Source: Austwickia sp040006675 (GTDB lineage Bacteria > Actinomycetota > Actinomycetes > Actinomycetales > Dermatophilaceae). From it: a stretch of 14,726 nucleotides of DNA. The notes under the pieces are model-generated. The model did not search any database. It was not told the origin of the DNA and worked only from the letters and a program-made list of their open reading frames with translations. The translations under genes were made by a program, and so were the position numbers. Below are positions 7,124 to 13,689 of this stretch, piece after piece; the stretch's first letter is position 1; every line of letters starts with the position of its first letter. The stretch is from contig JBDTWM010000070.1 in assembly GCA_040006675.1 (NCBI GenBank), positions 1 through 14,726 on the forward strand. Direction: 5' to 3'.

Positions 7124-7848
7124 CGCGGCCGCCGCGCGGAGATGGTGTGGACGACAAAGCGTTCCCAGCCGCGGACGGCGGCGATGTCGACGTCCTCGAA
7201 ACCGGCGCTGACCAGGGCGCGCGCGATCTGCTCGACCGTCTCGAACTGTGCGACGCTGCGCCACAGGTAGATGAAGAGCCCAGGCTGCCGTGTCAGCACC
7301 GCCGACAGCGGGATGATGATCGTCCACGCCAAGACTGACCAGGCGGCTCGCGATATCGAGCTCATCGGTCGGAAGTAGTCGTGGACGACGAACGTGCCGC
7401 CGGGGCGCAGCGCCGCTCGGACGTCGTGCAACAGTTGCTCCCGCTCGACGACGTTGCGCAGCAAGTAGGCGGCGAAGATGCCGTCGACTTCACGTGTTTC
7501 AGGCAGGTCCGAAAGATCCTCGGCCCGGGCCTGGACGAAGCTCACGGTGGAGGGCCAGTCCTTGGCGCCCGCCTGGTCGACCATCCCTGCGGAAGCGTCG
7601 ACACCGAGCACGACGAACGGACCATGACGATCCAAAGCCCGAGTCAAGGCGCGGGTGGAGGCCCCGGATCCGCAGCCGAGGTCGAGAATGCGTACGACCG
7701 CGCCACCCACCTCAGCGTGCGACATCAGACGGTCGGCGAAGGCCCTCGCCGACGAGCGCAACTGAGCGTGATAGCCCGGGCTCAGGCCGACGAGGGTGTC
7801 GTAGCGGTGGGAGATGTCGTCGAAGGCTTGTGCCACGGGATAGGTCAT
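7120..7848 (-). CDS. crtT: SAM-dependent methyltransferase, CrtT-like (UbiE-type class I)
   Basis: A 242-residue class I methyltransferase. The SAM-binding motif I is ILDLGCGSG (54-62), with D84 ending the second strand (VLGVDASAGMV) and LRPGGTFVVHDYF (147-159) as the post-III strand. An N-terminal AFDDISHRYD resembles UbiE-type enzymes. Residues about 168-195 (AAWSVLAWTIIIPLSAVL and following) are hydrophobic and could hold the protein at the membrane where carotenoids sit. In Streptomyces the crtY-crtT-crtU order includes such a methyltransferase whose substrate is not firmly established. The ATG at 7848 overlaps the crtYd stop as ATGA and has AGGA 9 bases upstream; the longer frame to 8100 is discarded because it covers crtYd. 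The name rests on synteny plus family, so the true acceptor is open. Confidence 0.75.
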   Translation of the reverse strand: MTYPVAQAFDDISHRYDTLVGLSPGYHAQLRSSARAFADRLMSHAEVGGAVVRILDLGCGSGASTRALTRALDRHGPFVVLGVDASAGMVDQAGAKDWPSTVSFVQARAEDLSDLPETREVDGIFAAYLLRNVVEREQLLHDVRAALRPGGTFVVHDYFRPMSSISRAAWSVLAWTIIIPLSAVLTRQPGLFIYLWRSVAQFETVEQIARALVSAGFEDVDIAAVRGWERFVVHTISARRPR

Positions 7849-8201
7849 CGGCGTCGTCCTGGGTCGGTTCGGTCGGTGGGGTGCTGCGCCGGCGTGGGCG
7901 CCGGTCGGCCGGCGCGGATCCACAGCAGGATCGCGCCGGTGACCATCGAGAAGCCGAAGAGGAAATCCTCGACGGGAATATCCCACGGGACGCGCCATCC
8001 CGTGATCTGCTGCGGCGCGTAGAGAACGATGGGGGCCGAGAGTTTGGTCAGCCAGCCGTCGACGAGCACCTGGAAGAAGCCGACGATCGCCATCGAACAC
8101 CAGTACTGCGGGCTGCGGAAGATGCCGGTGCGCAGCACGAGCAGCTCGGTGGCAATGATGACCAGCACCGACGCAATGGCCAGGACGGTGTACTCAGGCA
8201 T
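7845..8201 (-). CDS. crtYd: Lycopene cyclase subunit CrtYd
   Basis: A 118-residue integral membrane protein, one half of the heterodimeric lycopene beta-cyclase that closes the rings of lycopene to make beta-carotene. Three hydrophobic segments are visible at about residues 5-23, 34-50 and 80-97, and the family signature PVEDFLFGF lies near residues 76-84. The polar C-terminal tail (PAPTPAQHPTDRT) is short. The ATG at 8201 overlaps the 3' end of crtYc by 8 bases, and its own stop overlaps the methyltransferase start as ATGA. The pair with crtYc is the form known from Brevibacterium, Corynebacterium and Mycobacterium, unlike the single-chain CrtY or CrtL. Which ring type (beta or epsilon) is made cannot be decided from sequence alone, but the neighbouring crtU favours beta. 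Confidence 0.9.
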   Translation of the reverse strand: MPEYTVLAIASVLVIIATELLVLRTGIFRSPQYWCSMAIVGFFQVLVDGWLTKLSAPIVLYAPQQITGWRVPWDIPVEDFLFGFSMVTGAILLWIRAGRPAPTPAQHPTDRTDPGRRR

Positions 8202-8532
8202 GATCGCCCCGCCGGCGCAGGCGAGTCAGGACCGACCCGACGGCCTCGTAGGTGAGCAGGCCGCAGATCGGGATGACGATGAAGAAGACGAGTTCCTCCA
8301 GGGGTACCCGGGCGGGCAGGATGATCCCGGTCGTATAGAGCGAGCTGTACCACCAGTGACCGCGTTCGATGCCGACAGCGTCCCAGACCGTGAAGATGAC
8401 GACGACGGGAAGCAGAGCGGCGAGCAACCTCAGGGGCCGGCGATAGACACGGGCGCCCAACGCGAACTCCAAGGGTGCAGTCACCGCAAGGCAGGCACCC
8501 ATCAGGAGAAGGTATTGGTACTGGTCGTTCAC
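8194..8532 (-). CDS. crtYc: Lycopene cyclase subunit CrtYc
   Basis: A 112-residue membrane protein, the partner of CrtYd. Features are an N-terminal YLLLMGACLAVTAPLEF membrane segment, the VIFTVWDAVGIERGHWWY region, and the signature PLEELVFFIVIP (77-88), the counterpart of the PVEDFLFGF motif in CrtYd. Three hydrophobic segments are visible. The GTG at 8532 was chosen because it overlaps the glycosyltransferase stop as GTGA, because AAGGGA lies just upstream, and because the longer frame to 8979 only mirrors the glycosyltransferase. Translation is probably coupled on both sides. Confidence 0.9.
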   Translation of the reverse strand: MNDQYQYLLLMGACLAVTAPLEFALGARVYRRPLRLLAALLPVVVIFTVWDAVGIERGHWWYSSLYTTGIILPARVPLEELVFFIVIPICGLLTYEAVGSVLTRLRRRGDHA

Positions 8533-9818
8533 TGACGTCCCTTCGTCGGCGTGGTCCGAGCCGCGTGCGCGCACAGCAGCGCGGCTCCCTGCGTCCCGGC
8601 ATCGCGGACCGCGAATTCGGCCGCGACGCGGGCCACCCCCGCGGCGATCGCCGGATCGTCCCGGATGTCGCGGATCGCGCGTCGGATCCGGGCCGGAGTC
8701 CGACGGCCCCGCCGCAAGGAGAGTCCACAGCCGCTCCACTCGATTCGACGTCCGATGTCGGCCTTCTCTTCCGTCTGCCCGACCTGCAAGACCGGCACCC
8801 CGTGCGCGAGCGCGGTCGTCACCCCGGTCCACCCGCCGTTCGTCACGAACACCGACGCCTCCGCGACGAGAGCGTCGTACGGGACGTACGCGGCCGCATA
8901 GACGGAGGCCCGACCCGTCGGGATGGCTCGGACCTGCCGCGCGCCGCGTTCGGACCCGGCCGCGACGACGAGAGTACACTCCTCATCCGCCATGGCCCGG
9001 ACCGTCGGAGCGATGAGTTCGGCGACGTCACGTCGCAGACTGCCCTGCGTGATCGCGACGACGGGGCGTCCATCCCGTCCGAGGTCAGCGCACCACGCCG
9101 GTACGGCCGTGCCCGGCGGCCGCCGATACAGACTGCCGAGGAAGTGGATCCCCGGGGGGGTGGGCAGGCGGCGCGGGTACTCAAGGGCCGGAACCCCGCC
9201 CTGTAGGTGCAGGTCGGGGCAGACCCCCGCTGCGAGCACGGCGCCGCGTTCCGGCGGCAGGCCCAGCCGCGTCCTGGACATCTGCAGCGATCGCGCGGAT
9301 TCTGCGAAGACGAGGTCGCTGACGTAGTGGACGACGGCGTTGCGCCGACGATACGTGGCCCCAGTGCGGTACGGCAGTCCTGACCCGAACGGCGGGGTGT
9401 CCGGATCCCGGTCGTGCAGCGGGCCATCGCCGTACGTCGCCCAGGGCAGACCAGCGACCTGTGCGGCCAGGCCCGCTCCGTAGGCGAGGGTATCGGCGAG
9501 CACGATATCGGGAGAGGTGCGCTCGATGATGCGCAGCACGTCGCGGGCGCGGCCCTCAGCGCGGCCGACGATGTGGTCGGCGTACCCGCGGCGCACCTGC
9601 GCCAACGACCCCATGACGGGGACGCCGCCGCTATCCCGGTCGGGATCCCAGGCGGCCTCGACGTCGACTGGCTCGGCCCCCAGGGCGGCGATCGCGTCGT
9701 GAAAACGTCGGGGTGCGTGCCACGTGACCGTGTCCCCAGCCGCCGCGCAGGCCGCGGCGAAGGCGGCGGCGTTCAGGGTGTGCGCCGGGATCGGGGTGGT
9801 GCTGAGGAGCAGGTGCAC
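8529..9818 (-). CDS. Family 1 (UGT/MGT-like) glycosyltransferase, CrtX-like candidate
   Basis: A 429-residue GT-B fold glycosyltransferase. The N-terminal half starts MHLLLSTTPIPAHT, like acceptor domains of antibiotic and carotenoid glycosyltransferases. The C-terminal donor domain has TQGS (257-260) and the donor-site signature NGGWTGVTTALAHGVPVLQ (327-345), in which N327 stands where many family members have His. The QTEEKADIG stretch follows as usual. The protein is probably soluble or peripheral. GTG at 9818 has AGGAGG about 11 bases upstream, a good but slightly distant ribosome binding site. It opens the five-gene overlapping run, so a carotenoid acceptor is likely; zeaxanthin glucosyltransferase (CrtX) belongs to the same family. 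The acceptor needs a hydroxyl group, which the Rieske enzyme could supply. Sugar and acceptor are unknown. Confidence 0.8.
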   Translation of the reverse strand: MHLLLSTTPIPAHTLNAAAFAAACAAAGDTVTWHAPRRFHDAIAALGAEPVDVEAAWDPDRDSGGVPVMGSLAQVRRGYADHIVGRAEGRARDVLRIIERTSPDIVLADTLAYGAGLAAQVAGLPWATYGDGPLHDRDPDTPPFGSGLPYRTGATYRRRNAVVHYVSDLVFAESARSLQMSRTRLGLPPERGAVLAAGVCPDLHLQGGVPALEYPRRLPTPPGIHFLGSLYRRPPGTAVPAWCADLGRDGRPVVAITQGSLRRDVAELIAPTVRAMADEECTLVVAAGSERGARQVRAIPTGRASVYAAAYVPYDALVAEASVFVTNGGWTGVTTALAHGVPVLQVGQTEEKADIGRRIEWSGCGLSLRRGRRTPARIRRAIRDIRDDPAIAAGVARVAAEFAVRDAGTQGAALLCAHAARTTPTKGRQ

Positions 9819-10161
9819 GAGAGCGGTGGCCTCCTATCGGGGCAGGTCAGGACGCAGAAATCGAGGGTATGACCAGCAGCCTATGCGGCCGGTCGTCGGC
9901 GGGTGGCCCCGGCCGTGACCTGTGCGCGCGCCGACGCGGCGCTGAGCACGCCGCTTTCGGCGGGGAGACGAGTGAGGGAACCCATCGGGGCCCAGGCTCG
10001 CGCCCAGACCCTGATGCTCCTGCGTTCGCCGACCCAGCTGCTCTTCTTACTGCCCGCTCCGGGCGTCGCCCTCCTGACGATCGTCACCCCGTACCGGCGC
10101 TTCCTCTGACGCGTGGGCCGGCGGCGCCGCACCCAGGCGCTCTCGGTATCTCCTGGTGGTG
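9819..10161. other. 343-base gap between crtI and the glycosyltransferase gene
   Basis: This is the only long gap inside the - strand carotenoid arm. It contains a good AGGAGG ribosome binding site for the glycosyltransferase (about 9828-9833) and TANNNT boxes at 9864-9869 and 9878-9883 on the - strand that might be -10 elements. Two small frames share GC-rich third positions: a - strand frame of 83 codons (9881-10132, Arg-rich) and a + strand frame of 68 codons (9903-10109, GTG start, ending with a hydrophobic stretch). Neither has a recognisable product or a convincing ribosome binding site, so I do not call them genes. Loss or decay of a former gene is possible. Confidence 0.5.
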
Positions 10162-11637
10162 TCAGCCGGACAGCGCGGCAACCCGTTGCGCGGCGAGCCG
10201 GCCCGAGATGAGCACCATCGGCACTCCGACTCCGGGCACCGTCCCCGACCCCGCGAGGACGAGTCCCGGTCGGCGCCGCTCGACGTTGGGGGGTCGGAAC
10301 GGTCCCGTCTGACGGAAGGTGTGGGCCAAGGCGAACGGCGTGCCCGCGGCCATTCCTTGACGCTCCCAGTCGACGGGGGTCACGAGGGTCTCGGTGACAA
10401 CGTCGGTGGGGTAGCCCTGTGCGTCGAGGAAGGCGAGCAGCTCCTCCCGGATGAGAGGCGTCTCCTGCGCCCAGTCGATCCGGCCGACCTGGAGGTTGGG
10501 GACGGGCTCCAGGACGTAGAGCGTGCTATGCCCCTCAGGTGCGGCGTCGGCGTCGTGCAGGGACGGGACGGTGACGAGACGCGAGGGGTCCCGCATCCGG
10601 GTTCCGGCCTTCAGGAGGTCATCGAAGGCTCGCGCCCAGGCGTGCCCGAAGTGGATGTTGTGATGGGAGGCTGGTTCCTTCGGCACGCCGCGCACCCCGA
10701 GGTGCCACACGACAGCCGAGGGTGAGTACGCCCCGTGGGCCGCGGCCGCAGGGGGTGTGAGATCGGGCATCAGGCGTTGGTAGGCGGTTGCGGTGTCGAG
10801 CGTGCAGACGACAGCGTCCGCAGGCAATTCCTCGCCGTCGCTCGTACGCACTGCCCGCACGGCGCCCGTGGGGCCGGTGAGCACTGCGCTGACCTCCTGC
10901 CCATAACGTATGTCGACGCCCGCAGCGGAGGCAGCCCGCGCCATCGCGGTGGGCACCGCGTGCATCCCGCCCTCGGGAAAGAACACCCCGGCGATGCTGT
11001 CCATGTACGTGATGACGGCGTAGATGGCGAGCGCCTGATCCGGGGCGAGGCCGGCGTACATCGCCTGGAAGGAGAAGAGCCGGTGCAGTCGGGGGTCCTC
11101 GAAGCGGGCCCGGACCGCCCGGCCGAGCCGTCCGAAGCCACCGAGCCGCACGAGGCGGGCGGCGGCCCCCGGTCGGGCGAGCAGGTCCAGGACGGAGTCA
11201 TAGTTGCGCTCGATGAAGTGGGGCATCTCTACGTCGTAGAGGTCCTCCAGCCAGGACACGAAGGGCGGGAACGCCGCGGCGTCGCGCGGCCCACAGACGC
11301 TGGCGATCTCCTGACGCATCGCCTCGGGGTCGGCGCGCACGTGCAACGTCGATCCGTCGGCGTAGACAGCCCGATAGGCCGGGTCCAGCCGGTGCAACCG
11401 CAGTTCCCGGTCGAGACTTGAGCCCGCAGCCTGAAGCGCGGCGTCGATGAGGTGGGGCATCGTCAGGACGGTCGGTCCGGTGTCGAACCGGAAACCATCG
11501 GCGGTGATCAGCCCGTTGCGCCCCCCCGGCTCGGCCTCTCGCTCCAAGACGGTGATCTGGTCGTATCCTCCGGGCACGAGATGGCAGGCGGCGGAAAGTC
11601 CGGCGAGACCGGCACCGACGACGACGACGTGCGTCAT
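10162..11637 (-). CDS. crtI: Phytoene desaturase
   Basis: A 491-residue FAD-dependent membrane-associated desaturase that converts phytoene to lycopene in four steps in bacteria. The N-terminal dinucleotide fold is GAGLAG at residues 8-13, with E32 closing the second strand (VLEREAEPGGR) and the DTGPTVLTMP substrate-entry segment after it. The C-terminal CrtI signature is present: LAHTFRQTGPFRPPN followed by LVLAGSGTVPGVGVPMVL. Length fits the family (about 490-510). The ATG at 11637 gives the normal short N-terminus but lacks its own ribosome binding site; it overlaps the stop of a 10-codon leader ORF that has one. It lies 60 bases after crtB-idi, the usual crtB/crtI pairing, and surely shares its transcript. 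The extent of desaturation is inferred from the presence of a lycopene cyclase. Confidence 0.95.
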   Translation of the reverse strand: MTHVVVVGAGLAGLSAACHLVPGGYDQITVLEREAEPGGRNGLITADGFRFDTGPTVLTMPHLIDAALQAAGSSLDRELRLHRLDPAYRAVYADGSTLHVRADPEAMRQEIASVCGPRDAAAFPPFVSWLEDLYDVEMPHFIERNYDSVLDLLARPGAAARLVRLGGFGRLGRAVRARFEDPRLHRLFSFQAMYAGLAPDQALAIYAVITYMDSIAGVFFPEGGMHAVPTAMARAASAAGVDIRYGQEVSAVLTGPTGAVRAVRTSDGEELPADAVVCTLDTATAYQRLMPDLTPPAAAAHGAYSPSAVVWHLGVRGVPKEPASHHNIHFGHAWARAFDDLLKAGTRMRDPSRLVTVPSLHDADAAPEGHSTLYVLEPVPNLQVGRIDWAQETPLIREELLAFLDAQGYPTDVVTETLVTPVDWERQGMAAGTPFALAHTFRQTGPFRPPNVERRRPGLVLAGSGTVPGVGVPMVLISGRLAAQRVAALSG

Positions 11638-11666
11638 CGACGCGCACCGATGAGTGGGTGGGACAT
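11634..11666 (-). CDS. Possible 10-residue leader peptide coupled to crtI
   Basis: An ATG at 11666 lies 7 bases after AGGAG (11678-11674 on the - strand), the best ribosome binding site in this part of the operon. It opens a frame of ten codons (MSHPLIGARR) whose TGA overlaps the crtI ATG as ATGA. It is out of frame with crtI. Ribosomes ending here could restart on crtI, which has no SD of its own, so it may set the crtI level. The alternative is that this ATG is the ancestral crtI start and a single-base change or sequencing error moved the frame. The product itself has no recognisable function. Confidence 0.4.
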   Translation of the reverse strand: MSHPLIGARR

Positions 11667-11697
11667 GATCAATCTCCTGTCGGTCCGGGGCTGTGCG

Positions 11698-13365
11698 TCA
11701 TTCGTGGGTGGTCGGGGAAGGGGCAGTGCGGTCGGGCCAGGTAGTGCCCCGCGCGGCCGGCTCGCGGTTGTCCGAGCGGCGCGAAGCCGAGACCGGCGAG
11801 CCTGCGACCGGCTCCGTCATGGCCGCAAGTCCCACCGTGGCCGACATGATCGCCGCGGGCGGAAGGTGGGCCGGGTCGGCGGCGGGCCAGAGCCCAGGTT
11901 CGTCGCCGAGCCGGGACAGCTCGGGGATCTGGGCTCGACACCACGGTGACAGCGACGCGATGTCGCCCGCGCTCGCCTCGCGATGGAAGCGTTCCCACGA
12001 CACCCACGAGAAGTCCTGCACCTCTGCGGGGTCGGGACGCGGCTTCGGCGTCGAGGTCCGCGCGGTGAACACCGGGCAGAGTTCGTTCTCGACGATCCCG
12101 TCCATGAGCGCCCGATACCGGAAGCGCGGCAGGACCAGGCGCAGCTCCGTGAGCTCGATGCCGAGCTCGTCGCGAGCCCGTCGACGGATCGCGTCCGGCA
12201 GCGGCTCACCGGGCTTCGGGTGCCCGCACAGGCTGTTCGTCACGACCCCCGGGAAGCTGCGCTTGGCGGCCGCGCGCTGGGTGATGAGCAGGCGCCCCTC
12301 GTTGTCGAGGACGTAGCAGGAGAACGCTAGGTGTAGCGGGGTGTCGTCGTGGTGCGCGACGGACTTGGCGGCGGTGCCGCAGGCGTGTCCGTCGTCCGTG
12401 AGCAAGACGACCTCACTGTCGTCACGCCAGCCGTCCGGATCGCCGTCGGCTCGGTCGTCGCGTGCGGACCGGGCGGCGCGGGCGGCGCGGTCGACGCGGG
12501 CCGCAGACTCGGGCCGACGGCGAAGGATCATTCGCGCGGCGGTTCCCGCCTTGACTCGGGTGGGGACGGCCAGGCGGCCGGAGAAGACGTCGTAGTCGGC
12601 GTCTTCGATGAGGTCGAGGATGCGCGCATAGAGGATGCGGGCCGTGGTCACACATCGTCGGGACCGCGCAGGGAGCAAGAGCAGTCCCTCGTCGGCCTGA
12701 CGGTAGAGGCGTCGGTTACGGGCGATCTGGAAGCTCATGAAGTCACGCCACTGCGGGGTCACGCGGCGTTCGGAAAGGTCGACGCCGTAGTGGGCGAGTT
12801 CATCCGCGGGCAGGTAGACCCGGCCGCGCTCGAGGTCTTCGACGACGTCCCGCAGGAAGTTGGTCAGCTGAAAGGCAAGGCCGAGACACTGGGCGGGCTC
12901 TCGCGCACCCTGCATCGGATGCAGGACCGGAAGCATCATTTCCCCGATGACCGCGGCGCTTCCGTCCATGTATCCGAGCAGGTCGGCCCAGGAGTCGTAG
13001 TGGCTGCGGACGAGGTCGGTCCGCATCGCGGCGAAGAAGCGATGGAAGACATCGTGGTCAAGCCCACAGTCGCGCACGGTTCGTGCGATCGCGACCAAAA
13101 CGGGGTCACTCACCTGCTCGGAGGTGAGTGACGTCCAGAACTGGTCCTCGAACTCTTGCAGCCCTGTCGCCACTTCGCTGGGCCCGCGTCGGCCGGGAAG
13201 GTCGACGATGTCATCCGCGAGGCGCGCGAGAGCGTAGAGGGCGTAAACGTGGCGGCGGTCGGTCGGTACGAGGAGGCGGGCTCCCCAGTAGTACGTCGTG
13301 CCATGTCGGCGAGTGATGGCCTGGCACCTACGGTAGCCGTCGCGTTCGTGGTCGGTGAGGTCCAT
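11698..13365 (-). CDS. crtB-idi: Fused phytoene synthase - type I isopentenyl-diphosphate isomerase (CrtB-IDI)
   Basis: One uninterrupted 555-residue frame holding two enzymes. Residues 1 to about 285 are a phytoene synthase joining two GGPP to phytoene: aspartate-rich motifs D51-D-I-V-D55 and D173-V-V-E-D177, plus the GSAAVIGEMML segment (135-145). Residues about 317-485 are a Nudix-fold IPP isomerase interconverting IPP and DMAPP: catalytic C380 in NSLCGHP and E428 in GIVENE, with metal-ligand candidates H338, H345, H382 and E426, as in E. coli Idi. The joining linker (286-316) is Arg/Asp/Ala-rich. Residues 486-555 form a polar, probably disordered tail. No ATG or GTG in frame sits at the usual Idi start. 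The ATG at 13365 is preceded by GAGAGGCGAG. Each domain normally exists as its own protein of about 300 and 180 residues, so the fusion is the unusual point; both active sites look intact. Confidence 0.92.
   Translation of the reverse strand: MDLTDHERDGYRRCQAITRRHGTTYYWGARLLVPTDRRHVYALYALARLADDIVDLPGRRGPSEVATGLQEFEDQFWTSLTSEQVSDPVLVAIARTVRDCGLDHDVFHRFFAAMRTDLVRSHYDSWADLLGYMDGSAAVIGEMMLPVLHPMQGAREPAQCLGLAFQLTNFLRDVVEDLERGRVYLPADELAHYGVDLSERRVTPQWRDFMSFQIARNRRLYRQADEGLLLLPARSRRCVTTARILYARILDLIEDADYDVFSGRLAVPTRVKAGTAARMILRRRPESAARVDRAARAARSARDDRADGDPDGWRDDSEVVLLTDDGHACGTAAKSVAHHDDTPLHLAFSCYVLDNEGRLLITQRAAAKRSFPGVVTNSLCGHPKPGEPLPDAIRRRARDELGIELTELRLVLPRFRYRALMDGIVENELCPVFTARTSTPKPRPDPAEVQDFSWVSWERFHREASAGDIASLSPWCRAQIPELSRLGDEPGLWPAADPAHLPPAAIMSATVGLAAMTEPVAGSPVSASRRSDNREPAARGTTWPDRTAPSPTTHE
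12471..12488. repeat. Tandem 9-bp repeat in the CrtB-IDI linker
   Basis: GGGCGGCGC is repeated exactly twice in tandem (12471-12479, 12480-12488), with related GC-rich units beside it. It encodes the Ala-Ala-Arg-rich part of the linker (RAARAARSAR). Multiples of three keep the frame, so slippage could lengthen or shorten the linker without breaking the fusion. Confidence 0.6.
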
Positions 13366-13689
13366 CAGGCTCGCCTCTCGGGTGGCGTCGGGACCGGGTT
13401 CTCGCTGGCCGCTAGGTCAGGGTGAAGCCGAGCATATCGGTCGCGTCCGTCCATCCTCGCCGAAGTACGCCATCGGAGACGGGGTTTCATGCATCGCTCG
13501 ACTTGAAAAGCATGGCGCAGCCTGACATAAACCGCCGAACAAAAAGCGCGTTGAATTAGTTCGCCGGAGGTGCATCCAAGACGGCCGCTCGGCTGGAAGT
13601 AAGGGTAAGAAGACCCGATCGGCCCGACCTCGGCGCCGACGCAAGAACGAGACCGGCGGGGTCTTCGCCCCCCACCGACAGGAGTCAAC
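13366..13689. promoter_or_regulatory. Divergent intergenic region between crtB-idi and the DUF4397 gene
   Basis: This 324-base region is visibly less GC-rich than its surroundings, above all at 13480-13560, and must drive both the carotenoid arm and the secreted-protein gene. An inverted repeat TTTCA (13485-13489) / TGAAA (13504-13508) with a 14-base spacer overlaps the -35 box proposed for the + strand promoter; CATGC (13488-13492) / GCATG (13510-13514) is a second, overlapping pair. These could be an operator, but arms of 5 bp are weak evidence. On the - strand a candidate promoter near TAATTC (around 13553-13558) is only tentative. No gene is seen here. Confidence 0.45.
13503..13531 (+). 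promoter_or_regulatory. Candidate sigma-70-type promoter for the DUF4397 gene
   Basis: TTGAAA (13503-13508) and CATAAA (13526-13531) are separated by 17 bases, the optimal spacing for a housekeeping promoter, in an AT-richer patch. It would leave a 5' untranslated leader of roughly 150 bases before the ATG at 13690. Start-site position is inferred only. Confidence 0.35.

Noticed and set aside
9903..10109. Possible 67-residue + strand protein in the crtI-glycosyltransferase gap
   Set aside because: GC-rich third positions are shared with the opposing frame, there is no good SD and no recognisable family. Kept only as part of the gap description.
11698..12430. Separate idi gene with its own start inside the crtB-idi frame
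   Set aside because: No ATG or GTG in frame lies near the expected Idi N-terminus; out-of-frame GTGs there lead to other frames. Only a TTG is in frame and it has no convincing SD.
13365..13495. Upstream frame on the - strand ending with TGATG on the crtB-idi start
   Set aside because: It looks like a coupled leader, but its starts lack ribosome binding sites, its composition is random-like, and crtB-idi has its own SD (GAGAGGCGAG).
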